Of a stretch of 28,601 nucleotides of DNA, positions 17,432 to 27,370 are shown in pieces (position 1 is the first letter of the stretch; each line of letters begins with the position of its first letter). The position numbers were made by a program, and so were the translations under genes. The stretch spans positions 12,637,562 through 12,666,162 of the forward strand of contig BFEA01000001.1 of NCBI GenBank assembly GCA_003427395.1, written 5' to 3'. The notes beneath the pieces were generated by a model. That model made no database searches. It was not told where the DNA came from and saw only the letters and a list, made by a program, of their open reading frames with translations. The DNA is from Chara braunii. Its lineage: Eukaryota > Streptophyta > Charophyceae > Charales > Characeae.

Positions 17432-18169
17432 AGAGGTCTGCTACAGAGGGGAATGAGGAGGAAGAAGTCATATCTTGCTCGTTCCTTGATGAAATCGGGC
17501 GAGGCAAGACTTGAATTTGGAGTTTTTAGGTGTCGTGAATCGAATGGCGTGGTTAGGATTTGCAGTAGGGTAGTAATTCTGCTGTTGTGTGAGCTGCGCG
17601 GGGGTGTTGGAAAAGCAAGTATGGCATGGGCAGGAAACGAATATCTTTCTCGATTCTTACGGAATAGAGCAAGGGAGAAGGCGAATTGGAGGTTTTGGGC
17701 CATCACTAGTACGATGGCAAGATCAGGTTCCACGTTGGGTTTACGGTTTCTGTGCTATGTTTGATTTGAGTCGCGCTATGAATAGGGGCAATGTACGTAC
17801 CCATATTCTAGCAACAAATTCATTCTCAATTTGCAGTAATGGTAGTTGGTGGTTGTCGTGGTCACTGCTAGAGGTCGCGCTGTCCGTCTTCATCATCACC
17901 TTCATCCTGACGGTCAGGCACTCGTCTCCACCCTGTCGGGCGTGCTCTTCGTGGTTAGTTGCTGCAACTTGTATCATTATCCCACGTTGATCCCCACGGT
18001 CGCCACTTTTGGAACAATCGTCGGGCACGCGGTGGTCATCATTATGGTCGCCTCGTCATGGTTATCATGATGTTGTTCTTTATGATTGTGTTCTTCGTCA
18101 CGGTTGAGGTACTCGTCTCGGTTGAGGTGTGCTCAATCACATGTGATGATAGGAGGATAACGATCACAC
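17432..18169. other. Unassigned
   Basis: No gene that I recognise. Short GGTTGAGGTRYTC repeats near 18100-18125 and a 12-bp palindrome ATCACATGTGAT (18137-18148) stand before the GA array. Confidence 0.45.
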
Positions 18170-18172
18170 ACA

Positions 18173-18292
<120 letters not shown>

Positions 18293-18408
18293 CTGTTCGG
18301 GTGGTCGACCATCGTGGCTACTCTTGTTCGCTATCCCGAACACGACGCACCCCCGCTTTCACTATATCGGTTTCTTCTTCGTTACTTTTATTTTATTTTT
18401 TATTTTTA

Positions 18409-18545
18409 TTATATATATATATCGTCAAATAGAACTGCCCGGTAAACCGTAGGCAGAGAGGGAGAAGAGGACAACAAACGAGGGGCTGTGACAAACTGTT
18501 TCGTCGGAGTTTCACCGACTCATCAGGAGGCTATATATATATTTA
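18409..18545 (-). mobile_element. Hammerhead-like family, copy H4, TA-bounded on both sides
   Basis: TA runs at 18411-18422 and 18533-18542 bracket a block of about 110 bp that is almost identical to 11359-11470. Minus-strand core CTGATGA (18526-18520), helix II (5 pairs), GAAA, short helix III, GUC (18490). The leader hairpin (CGGT-TT-ACCG) is intact. The TA run replaces the bases that would form the far side of helix I. Confidence 0.75.
18490..18526 (-). ncRNA. Hammerhead-like core, copy H4
   Basis: Core identical to H1. All invariant core bases of the consensus are present; helix I is not formed by adjacent sequence. Confidence 0.6.
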
Positions 18546-18616
18546 TTTGTTATCGACATTTAGTGGGAAAGACACACAAATTTGGACAAATCTGGTCGTG
18601 TCTCAGCGTTGTCGGC

Positions 18617-18729
18617 GTGAATACCGTTACAAGGGTATTCGCACGTGGTTGTACACTTCACACCAGTTGCACCGAAGATGGTGCTTAAGGTAGTCGGTCA
18701 CATAAGTATTGTGCAACCTGCGACCGACT
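18617..18729. other. Cluster of three hairpins, possible structured RNA
   Basis: Hairpins: 18617-18644 (GTG.AATACC with GGTATT.CAC), 18669-18684 (GCACC-GAAGAT-GGTGC) and 18692-18729 (AGTCGGTC with GACCGACT, 8 perfect pairs, with an inner CACA/TGTG). All lie in 113 bp, about 90 bp right of copy H4. No known RNA family is recognised. Confidence 0.45.
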
Positions 18730-20510
18730 CCCTATAGCCAGAATGACGGCCATACACGAGATCAGATAAGAGAGTGTGTGGACGCCCAAGTTTAAAGGCG
18801 TGGGTGATTCCTTCTCGAGTACGGAGGGATAGTCTCCGTGATTGTGAAGTTTTAAATTTTGATTAAAAAATTAAGATTTTTTAGTTTGGCCGTATGTGCA
18901 GAGGGAGGGAGAGACGGAAATGTAGCTTGAGTGAAGAAGGGGATTGAGAAAAGAGAGGGAGCTCTAGCCACATAGACGAGCTTGAGGGGAAACAACCGGC
19001 GATCCGCCGTGGAGTTAGCTTTTAAGAACCAAAAGAAGAAGAACCGAAAATCAAGGCGCACAGGCCTTCTGCTCTCTGATAATGGGCCCTGGCCATGCAA
19101 CCACTCACATACACACCCTTCTTACTCAGGTACTGACGATCCCACGACTGCCACGTGCCAACCTCCAAACCACAACGATCATCACCCTGCCAACTCAGCT
19201 TTTGCACCAACTTGCCTTGATCCCCCAGTTCGTCATGGCCATCCGATGCACAGCCTCGCATACACTGCAGTCAGCTCATCAGGACTTTCTGACTCGGTTC
19301 CTACACATCACCTAGCCACAACTTCTCCGAAGTTGGCAGATGGGTTGAGAGAGAGTTTATTGAATGCACTTGCGGTTTTTTTAGTTGCGAAGAGGGGAAT
19401 AGAAAATGGGAAAGAGCGGGGTGGAGAATCTGGAGATAGGAGAGGGCGAAGAGGGAGTACAGGGTAGTTGCCCGTGGAAAGCCATATCAATCCTCGCGAG
19501 TTCCCTTGCAGCCAATCTGATCACGGTGTGAGGGGAGTATCCTCCTTGCACACTGTCGCTTGAGGTTTCGAACACTCTGGGGAAGCAAATCGGTAGGGAG
19601 TTTTTGAACGGGGATGAAGGTGGGAAGAAGGAGAGCGAGGGGAGTAGTGTGACGTGGGACCAAGATACGGACGAGGAGGGTGGAGGGAGAAGTGCAAAGA
19701 GGAGAAGGGATGGAAAACAGTTACGGGTGAAGGAGAGAAGGAAACGGTGAAGATGGCATGGGTCATAGCGGGAAGTGGGGGAAAGCTTGCATGCATGGCG
19801 CCGGTGCAAAAAAGAAAAAGGCACCGAAACAGTTCCATTCCATCCATTCCGGTTCTAAAACTGATTCAGGGTTGAAAATTTCAAAAGCAATATCCGAGCA
19901 CGGAATTGAGTGCGCGAAAGTCCTACGTCTATCTAGCTTCCTACTGAAAGTTCACAGATCTTCCAAGGGCGAATAGAGGAACATCCATTTGCAAGAAAGG
20001 ACACGTCAGCGGGAGGACCGCCCGTACTTCCGAAGTTCCCAACTGCCGAATAAAATTCCTAGCGCGCTCGCTAAGGCGCGCGTAATTCCTACGTAGATGC
20101 ATGGATAGCCGAAAAGAAATTGCAATGAAGTCCGAAAAAAAAAAACATCATCTTAGACGTGAGATTTGTTTGACAAAAAAAAAAAAAAGAGGGCCTGGTT
20201 TGCCTGCGATTCCATGCATTAAGGTGATAGCAAAAAGAGGGGTACCCCCCAAACCCAAGAGAGATCCAAAGAGTAGGAACAGCAAAAACTCAGGGCTTCC
20301 GGAGATCGTTTGGGTACAGGAGCATGTACGTCACATGGAGTTGCGCAGCAAGTCGGTGAGGTCAAGGCAAGGATAACCGATGGTGAATTCTCAACCGGAG
20401 TGTTGGAGGACCGTGAGTGGTGCTATGAGGCGCATAGTCACAAAGAACCAGCCAGTGAACCTTACACCCGGAAAGGGAGAAACGAGAAAAAAGGATACCT
20501 TAGAAATTAG
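18730..20510. other. Unassigned
   Basis: No gene or repeat family I recognise. G/A-rich parts (19340-19470, 19600-19760) create long frames in several readings. A GCGCGCTCGCTAAGGCGCGCG inverted word lies near 20065-20087. Confidence 0.4.
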
Positions 20511-20511
20511 A

Positions 20512-20694
20512 ACAGACAGACCAACCAGCTGTACCTGCCTGTGGCTTTGTGATCACACACCTGACTACTCATCCAACAGGTCAAGCGTGGGGATCCCACG
20601 AATATGCAGAAAAACAGTTAGAGGCTATCCCTCTCTTACAAAAAAAAAAAGAGAAACTTTAAGGAAGAAAGAACAGACAGGCCAACCAGCTGTC
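20512..20694. repeat. Diverged tandem pair, period about 160
   Basis: GAACAGACAGRCCAACCAGC at about 20512 and 20672, each preceded by an AAAAAAGGATA or AAAAAAAAGAGAAAC-type A-rich stretch. Confidence 0.7.
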
Positions 20695-20789
20695 CTGAGT
20701 GGTCACAAAATAAGGATAACATGCATAACACACTTATGCGGTGGGAAGCATCATCACCATACAGTGGTATCAACACCGTTGCTCATCTA

Positions 20790-21460
20790 GCAAAGTTTTG
20801 ACAGTTTCCTGTTTCCTCTCAAAGGAGATACCTTTATCTCCGCCCCCCAAAAAACAGCAAGAAAGGAAAAACATAATCTGGTCTGCTCATAGAAACAAAA
20901 ATGGGCTCTAAAAAAGAAAAGAAAAGAAAAAGGCCTTATAAACTGTAAGCCTTCTCTGTGCAACAACAAGAACTGTTGACTCAGCCCAGGTGTGAGGATC
21001 CCTGTCCTATTCTATGCCATTATTCCATAATGGGCCTCGCCGCTCCATTCACCAAATTCACAAAAGACAAAAATTATGCTTGTGTACCTTTCAATGTTTT
21101 AGCCGAAGATTCATTCGCATTTGGCACATTTGGTGAGTGGTGCGGTGAGGCCCAATGTTCAAGCACTCCTCTTCATTGCCTCCCTAAACAGATCTCTGAC
21201 ACCAACAGCACACGACCGTGTACCATTTTGTCCTGTCTGCCTGTTTTGTTTTTATTTTCCTTCACAATCATCTGTGCGGTTTTCGATTGTTCAGTGATTT
21301 CACACTCCAAACAGTTTTATTTCTGAGCATTTGTTGGGCTTTCCGTTCTTTCCACATCTACTAAAAAAATTGCAACTGAAGCCATGGAAGTGATGTGCTT
21401 GACTCAACAGGAAACACGCACGGAGGCGTGACTTTTCTGTGGAGTCCTGCATCGGAAACA
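20790..21460. other. Unassigned; one weak plus-strand frame
   Basis: A 122-codon frame (20958-21326) starts at GTG and has a Cys-rich middle (CHYS, GEWCGEAQCS) and a hydrophobic end. No domain is recognised and no ATG near its start, so I do not call it a gene. Confidence 0.3.
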
Positions 21461-21463
21461 TGA

Positions 21464-21464
21464 C

Positions 21465-21512
<48 letters not shown>
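21464..21512. repeat. (CA)n microsatellite
   Basis: Uninterrupted CA run. Confidence 0.97.
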
Positions 21513-21514
<2 letters not shown>

Positions 21515-21711
21515 GGGATGGATCAATCCTCTTTCAATTAACTAAGTCTTTGTACTGTTTTTTTTTTTTTTTTTTCCCCAACACCAGGCCCCAGGATTAC
21601 CGCTGGTGGTGATAAGAGCAGCCTACGATGCCAAAATTATTGTATCTGTCCTCCACAAGTTCTTTGAACTTTCATCACAGATTGTGTGTTGTTTGTTTCA
21701 AACTGAGTTGT

Positions 21712-21722
<11 letters not shown>

Positions 21723-21742
<20 letters not shown>

Positions 21743-22230
21743 CTTTTTTTTTTTTTTAAAGGGCTAATTCTTTAAGCCCAACCAATTCAATTACCTGTCG
21801 AATCTGGACAGGACAGCCTTTCAGGCCTTTTTTATTGTCATTATATTCCCCGTAGCAGCCACATCCGTGCGCAAGCCTCCAACGAGGGAACATGCGGGAG
21901 CTGCACCCACCAGCAAGTGCGATACCTGCTACAGCAGGTGGGGGATACCGGTGAGGGGTCAGCCGGTAGCATCAGGGCCGAGCTTCTTCGATGGGCCAGT
22001 CACTGTGCCTCCCCTCCGGTCCCCTCCCCCTGTGAGCATCAGCAGTTTCCGCTCAATGCCACTCGGGGGGACCAACGGCATATCTCTAGGTGGCGGGCGC
22101 CAAGCTTGCCCAGGAAGGTACATGAGGCCAATGGGGATTGAACCCAAGACCTCCTGAATGCCACTTGCATGCCTTACCAACTGAGTTAGGCCGCTGGATC
22201 CTATCTATCTATCTATCTATCTATCTATCT
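21723..22230. repeat. TATC microsatellite flanks of a SINE
   Basis: TATC repeats at 21723-21743 and 22201-22230 bracket the SINE; they are probably one array split by the insertion or its target-site duplication. Confidence 0.7.
21744..22201 (-). mobile_element. tRNA-headed SINE inserted in a TATC microsatellite
   Basis: On the minus strand it begins GGATCCAGCGGCC and then TAACTCAGTTGGTAAGGC, an A-box-like D-arm. About 40 bp later comes GGGTTCAATCCC, a B-box-like T-arm with stem TGGG/CCCA. The body runs to a run of 14 A (21757-21744) at the other end. TATC repeats abut both ends. That combination (Pol III-type head, A tail, target-duplication-like flanks) is what a SINE shows. The head is not an intact tRNA: the acceptor stem does not close and the anticodon loop is unclear. 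The body contains no gene. Confidence 0.75.
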
Positions 22231-22323
22231 CTTTCTTTTTTCTATTTTTTTATCATCAGCGACGGGGAGTTGGGGTGGTGCTCGTAAGAGCAGACGACCC
22301 CTCTACCGTTCCCGCTTTTAGAT

Positions 22324-22382
22324 GGCTCCGTTCCATCGGTGGGGAGCTGCAGCTGCTGGAAACCGGATCCAGCGACCCTTTA
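22324..22382 (-). repeat. P-family repeat, copy 3
   Basis: GCTCCG, then TCGGTGGGGAGCTGCAGCTG, then CTGGAAACCGGATCCAGCGAC. Opposite orientation to copy 2. Confidence 0.75.
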
Positions 22383-22740
22383 CATTAAACATTGAGAGAA
22401 TTTGAGACAAGTAGTATGTCGTGGTGATGGTTATACAGTTATTTTGGGATAAAGCAGTGTGTTCTACGATGTTAGAATCCTGGTACAATATGTCTTTCAG
22501 GCTGGTCGGAGGCAAAGCTGTACACTTTGGGCTCCACCTTTTCCGCTCGCCCCCTGGGGCCCTGTTGTGTTGTGGCTGCTGTTGTCTTCAGGTCTCCAGG
22601 TCTCTGAATCTCTCTCTCTTTTGAAATCTAAGGGGGCCCCTGAGTTCCGACCTGTTTCTTCGCTCCTGGGGCTCCATCTAATGGGTGGGTGTGACGGCTG
22701 CTCGGGACGGGGGCGACAGTTTTGAGGCACTCATGACAAG

Positions 22741-23010
22741 GGCGGGCCTTTCCAGCCCCGTTCTAGGCGTGCCAATGGTTGCCAGCAGCAGACCCTGCCT
22801 CATGCTGCCTGGATTGGCTCAGCAAACCATACCCAAAGCAGAGCTGGTGTGCACTCTTATCCATAGGGGACTGCTAGCACAGACCTCCCACTTTTGCCAG
22901 CTTCACTCAGGGCCAGGACAAACCTCTTCAGCCCCATTCTAGGGATGCCTGCTGGTCCTTTGAAACCAGGTCTGTTCCTGCCTAGCCTGAGCCAACAGAC
23001 CATACCTTTT
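22741..23010. repeat. Diverged pair of about 100-bp units
   Basis: CAGCCCCGTTCTAGGCGTGC (about 22754) and CAGCCCCATTCTAGGGATGC (about 22930), followed in both by a CTGCCT word and later by ACCATACC. Period about 176. Confidence 0.75.
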
Positions 23011-23665
23011 CAAGCAGGCCACCTGCCACCGAGGAGTAATTGGAACATACTCAACCTACAGTAATCTTTCTAGGACTGGTTCAGAATCTCAGATAACAGG
23101 CGTTCTCTCGGTTTTTCCTTTTTTCTTATCCAAAGATTGGCTTTGGAACTGATGTAGGGGCTGTTTTTTTTTTTTTTTTAACCGCTTGGGTCACTAGGCG
23201 AGGTGGTAAGAGCATCCCCCCCTAGTGCCCTCGCAGGTTTTCCTCTTAAATTTCGGTAGCCAGTTTAGGATGTCCCTTTCATATTTCGACTTCTTAATCT
23301 ACCGGGTATGAATCTGTCAGTTTAAATCCCAAAGGTCAATTCCTAGGGTACTCTTTTTTTTCAGATTTAATTTGTTAAATAGAGTGTCTGTCAATAAGTC
23401 CTTGGTATTTGGGGGGAGCCGCCAAATTCGTAGTTGACAAGGTTTGAGGGTTACTGCACTTCCTTTTTTTACCCCCTTTGAAAATCACAATTTGTTGGAG
23501 AAACTACACGGCGGTCACAAAAACAGTTTGAAATTGCACTTCAGTCATTTGGCCTGAAAAGGTTGAATGTATGCAAGCTAGCTTTCGGATCTGGTACGGT
23601 CAAGAGGGGGCTGGGGGGGGGGTATTTTCGGGGGAATGCATTTTTTTATCTTTTTTCTTTTTTAA
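23011..23665. other. Unassigned, with a D-arm-like word after a T run
   Basis: A T run (23164-23181) is followed by AGGCGAGGTGGTAAGAGCAT, similar to words near 21604 and 22272 that also follow T-rich runs. Otherwise no gene. Confidence 0.4.
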
Positions 23666-23730
23666 TGCTCCGGTCTAATGGTCGGGAGCTGCACGTACTG
23701 GGGACCGGGCCAGCATCCCATATGAAGACG
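23666..23730 (-). repeat. P-family repeat, copy 4
   Basis: GCTCCGGTCTAATGGTCGGG, GAGCTGCACG, GGACCGGGCCAGCATCCCATA in order, preceded by a T-rich stretch (the complement of an A tail). Confidence 0.75.
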
Positions 23731-23832
23731 TACAAGATATTTGAAAAGCCTTCCCCTGCCAGCATTGATTACCCTGGACACCAGGGGATTGACTGAGCAG
23801 GGTAGTTTTGGAGAACACACTTTTTTGCAGCT

Positions 23833-23883
23833 TCAGAACCTTTGCTGGGAACCGGGCCCAGTGTCCCATATATACCTCTATGG
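23833..23883 (-). repeat. P-family repeat, copy 5 (core only)
   Basis: CTGGGAACCGGGCCCAGTGT and CCCATATATACC. Only the GGGAACYGGG core region is present. Confidence 0.55.
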
Positions 23884-23991
23884 ACAGATGGGCCCAGTGT
23901 CGTTTCCGCGTACAGAGGGCCCTGACTGGTGGCCTGGGTACCGGGGGGCACCAAACCCCAGGCCCCAGCTACCACTGCCCTCCTGTCCGCC

Positions 23992-24157
23992 CTTTTTTTT
24001 GTTTTTTTTTTGTTTTTGTTTTTGTTTTGTTTTTTTGGGACAAATGCTGCAGTCTATTCGTGGGGAGCAGCACGTGCTGGGAACTGGGCCCACCGTCCCA
24101 TATAGAGTTACACAAGTCATTTGAGATACCGGGGCCATTACCCGGCTTCGGCTGAGA
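23992..24157 (-). mobile_element. P-family repeat, copy 6 (near full length)
   Basis: T-rich run (23992-24036, an A tail on the minus strand), core TCTATTCGTGGGGAGCAGC, then CAGCACGTGCTG (a perfect palindrome) and GGGCCCACCGTCCCATATAG, and the head TTTGAGATACCGGGGCCATT ending at about 24157. Together with copy 2 it defines a length of about 125 bp plus tail. Confidence 0.75.
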
Positions 24158-24599
24158 ATCAATCTAAGAAGTATTGAGAACTATTGAAGAAATTCAAGAG
24201 AATTAAAAGAGGTTGAAAAACTATGAATGACTACTGACCTCTTTTCGAATGCTCAGAACCCCTAGACTCCCAAACAAAACTCTCTAAAACTATCCAACAC
24301 TGTCTTATTCCCTGTGGGGCTCTCCCAGGCCTCACACTGCCACTCGGCTAGGTTACAGAGCAACAGGACTCGCCCTTATGGCTGTTATTGGATGATGTCT
24401 ATTCCATCAGTGCTAATGGGTGGAGGGGGAAAAGATCTGAAACGTCACGGTCAAGCGTCAATGGGATACTGGGGTCGACTGCTGTCCAGTCATGAAACTT
24501 TAGTTGATTGTCCCTCATCATGTCCACCCGTGACCATGTCACCTCCGCTACCCACCCTCGTCGCCGGCCTCCTAACCAGTCCTCTCATTGAACGGGAAA
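24158..24599. other. Unassigned, probably 3' flank of the LINE remnant
   Basis: No gene recognised. It lies downstream of the minus-strand LINE 3' end. Confidence 0.35.
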
Positions 24600-25420
24600 T
24601 AACCTTATCTATGTCCCTCCTGGTATGAACACAGCTCATTTTCTCCTTGGCCGCCTGCCACTGGCTGGTGAGTTCCGCCTACATCAACTGCTTCACCTGC
24701 TCCGTGACTTCCCCCTCTTCCACCCTTGCACCTTCCATCTCTCAGATGCACCTGCGCCACCATATTACCAAAGGATGAACCTTCTACCCAATCAAAATAT
24801 ATTTTCTCTGAAGCCTCCGTCATGCCTGAGGGGGCAGTGATCGGTCAAGATTGCCTGCCAGTCCCATGGCCGCTGTAAGTCCGGGACCATTTGCCTCCAT
24901 ATCCTATCCCAACAGCGCCATAACAGTACTGATGCAGGACAGTGCAAAAAGATGTGTTCGATCGTCTCTATCCTCTGTAGACAGCTTTTGCACCAAGGAA
25001 ATGCCCGCCCCTGCTGTTCCAAATTTGTATGATCTACTACCCAATCATTAGTCGGAAGACAGCGGTGTGCGATCTGCCACTGCAGGGAGGAGATTTTAGC
25101 TGGTGTTAGCTTGTATTCCCTGAACCATTTGATGGGTTTTATCAAACTCGCGTCAACGTTAAGGTGGTGCTCCCATCTACCTTCCACCACATCCCACAAG
25201 GTCCTTTTAATTCGCAGCATTCTATATGTCCTTCTTACCTTCATGTTGGCCAGCATCACCGGTTTTTGCCTCCGCTTTCCTCCCCGTCCCACCACGTTCC
25301 ACTGCCATTCCCTGGGGTCTAGGTCGGACAATGGTGTCATTGGATGGAAGGCTTTCCACCCCTCCTCTCATCTAAGACTCTGATAAAAAGCAGCCTGGTA
25401 CCGGATAAGGCCCCACCTTC
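24600..25420 (-). pseudogene. LINE 3' end, zf-RVT region, copy 1
   Basis: A minus-strand frame of 182 codons (25340-24792) carries the region after the reverse transcriptase of plant-type LINEs: HLNV, then SLQWQIAHRCLPTNDW, then a zinc knuckle WCKSC...EHIFLHC (CX2C...HX4C), then SVLLWRCWDRIW. That is the zf-RVT family. Upstream, FIRVLDERRG is in a different frame from WKAFHP: the sister copy 2 reads RVLKIKDRWLAFKP in one frame, so copy 1 has a one-base shift near 25360. Its end (GRRFILW words) breaks up after about 24800. The reverse transcriptase and endonuclease are missing. Confidence 0.8.
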
Positions 25421-25640
25421 TCCCAAGGTGTACCTCTCAACGGACACATCATCTGACCACACTTTCCCCCCATCAAATTTATGTTTAGTTCCCAAATCAT
25501 GCTATGGATATGAATGAACTCATAGACGGTTGATCGAGCGCTAGGAAAACATGTTTTTTCAGGCGCCCTGATGAGGGTGAAGAGGCACAAGTTTCAACAC
25601 AACAATTTGTTCTTATGGTTCATGTTCAAGGTTTCAAAAG
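25421..25640. other. Unassigned, upstream of LINE copy 1
   Basis: No clear homology; may be a further, broken part of the LINE (an open minus-strand frame of 72 codons lies at 25590-25372). CCTGATGAGG near 25568 lacks the other hammerhead parts. Confidence 0.35.
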
Positions 25641-25698
25641 ATATATTTATGGGACGCTGGACCCGGTTTCCAGCAGGTGACGCTCCCCACCAATAGAT
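25641..25698 (+). repeat. P-family repeat, copy 7, cut by the adapter junction
   Basis: TTATGGGACGCTGGACCCGG, then CCAGCAGGTGACGCTCCCC and ACCAATAGAT, stopping exactly where the adapter begins. The expected end and A tail are absent. Confidence 0.7.
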
Positions 25699-25736
25699 CT
25701 GTCTCTTATACACATCTAGATGTGTATAAGAGACAG
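25699..25736. other. Nextera mate-pair junction adapter (artefact)
   Basis: CTGTCTCTTATACACATCT (25699-25717) followed directly by its complement AGATGTGTATAAGAGACAG (25718-25736). This is the perfect 38-bp junction made when two Tn5 mosaic ends are circularised in mate-pair libraries. It is not genomic DNA. Sequence either side was probably not adjacent in the genome. Confidence 0.98.
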
Positions 25737-25753
25737 GGGGAGCGATGGACCCC

Positions 25754-25755
<2 letters not shown>

Positions 25756-25794
<39 letters not shown>
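25756..25794. repeat. (CAAT)n microsatellite
   Basis: Pure CAAT/ATCA tetranucleotide run, 20 bp after the adapter junction. Confidence 0.95.
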
Positions 25795-25796
<2 letters not shown>

Positions 25797-25939
25797 AACA
25801 ATCAAACAATCAAATAGATTTGTTTTTTCCTTTTTTTTTTCACACACCAAAAACACCCCCCCCCCGAAAAATTATTATTTGTTCGAGGGGGTAGGGTCGG
25901 GGTTTCGGAACCCCAATCCAAAACCCCCACCCCCAACCC

Positions 25940-26055
25940 CCTGTTCCCTCGGCTGCTGCGGGCCGCGGCAGACCACGGTCGCCGCGGTCATAACCGCGGC
26001 CTCGCGGCCGCGGCCGCGGGCCGCGGTCGAGCCCGCGGTGACCGCAGCCGCTGGT
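25940..26055. repeat. CCGCGG-rich palindromic segment
   Basis: Repeated CCGCGG, GCGGCCGC and CGCGGTCATAACCGCG palindromes in about 110 bp. Surrounding DNA is far less GC-rich. Confidence 0.85.
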
Positions 26056-26129
26056 GTTTCATAGGGTGGGACTACCAGAGACGAGGGACCAGGTGGGGCA
26101 GGTGCCCATCCAAGCGTGCACCTTCCATT

Positions 26130-27370
26130 TAGGTGCATCTTCGTATCCATATTGCCCAAATAACTGCTCTCCTTCCAACTGTGAACAAGTTTAATGTAAA
26201 GTCATCAACCTGATCGGGATTCCAAGCTTCTACGAGCAGTGCCTTCCAATACCAGGGTCAGGGAAGGGATGTTACCAATTGATTCCAAATTATGTCCCAC
26301 CAACGCCATAGCCAAACTGATCCTGGGCATTGGAGAAGAATGTGCTCTAACGTTTGCGGAATTAGTTTGGAAGGGAAGACTGATTTACATAACTTACACC
26401 ACGGGTGAGCTATTCCTCTTTGTTCTAATGCGATTCTGTCTATAATCCAATCATTTGTGGGAAGACAGCGATGGGCAATCTGCCACTGCAGAGATGCTAC
26501 CTTAGCTGAACGAGATTTAATGGAGAGAAACCATTTAACTGATTGCAACTCTTCTTTACTTACATTTAGATGTCTCATCCAACAGGTTTCTATTCGGTGT
26601 TTTATGTTCACCTTAGGGCGAAGCATCCTGTAAGTTGATTTGACTGATAATTTATGAAGTGATCTAGAGTAGGAGCGTCCCCTTCCTCCTGAATTAGACC
26701 AGGTCCAGTTTACCGGGTCAAAAGGTAAGTGAGAAATGGGTGTATCTGGTTTAAAGGCTAACCATCTATCTTTGATCTTTAAAACCCTGATCCGAAATAG
26801 TTAGTCCACCTTGAACCACTCAACGTGCTCTTGTGCCCTAGGCTTAAGGAAGCCATCTGCTTCCAAATCAAGAATAGATAGGAGGATGTCCTTTTCACTG
26901 AAAACTTTAATTATGTTCCCAACTACACCCTGTTATGCCTTGATGGTCATCCAATCATTGGCGAAGAGTTTGGGCCCTTTCTTAAGAATTTTGACCCATT
27001 CTAAAGGGATGATGTCAATTATTTGATCCAGGGCTTCCTTTTGATGATGACAGTGTCTCAAGCGCTCTTGGAGGACCAAAGAATCAATCCAGTCTCTGTT
27101 CTCACTACTCTAAATATCCCTGATGCGAATATCTTTTTTCTTAATCCACCCTTTCCATGGCGAGTCTGTGCAGTTAAGAGTACAACCATGAGTGTCTCTG
27201 ATAAATGTATTGTTAAATAATGGTTGTTGACTTACTTCATCCCATCTCTCAGGATCTATCTTATCAGGAAGGGGGAGTTTCCCCCAGGTTCTCATTAAAG
27301 TGATCCAAAAGGGATCCCTGAGACGATACCAATTTTAGTAGGGGATAGTACTCCCTGCCCTTTAGCCAGA
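26130..27370 (-). pseudogene. LINE 3' half, reverse-transcriptase tail to zf-RVT, copy 2
   Basis: One minus-strand frame, broken by stops near 27113, 26933 and 26799, reads NWYRLRDPFW, WGKLPLPDKIDPERW, then SQQPLFNNTFI (the block that follows the RT palm in LINEs). It continues through WIDSLVLQERLRHC, ILDLEADGFLKP, RVLKIKDRWLAFKP and TYRMLR to SLQWQIAHRCLPTNDW and a zinc knuckle WCKLC...EHILLQC, ending near NLFTVGRRAVIWAIW (about 26130). The two copies share the order of all these words from RVL onwards. There is no YXDD or endonuclease. It is a decayed 5'-truncated copy. Confidence 0.85.

Noticed and set aside
16930-17733. 267-codon minus-strand frame
   Set aside because: Runs through the PBS-like site and tRNA-like arm of the R1 repeat; part of its translation recurs in the other R1 copies. 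No domain.
19278-19300. Hammerhead on the minus strand at CTGATGAGCTGAC
   Set aside because: No helix II/GAAA follows.
22130-22201. A functional tRNA gene
   Set aside because: A- and B-box words are present but the acceptor stem does not close and an A tail follows the body; it is a SINE head.
25566-25600. Third hammerhead at CTGATGAGGG
   Set aside because: No GAAA with helix II and III in the right places.
25720-26064. 114-codon frame starting MCIRDR
   Set aside because: Starts in the mate-pair adapter; artefact.
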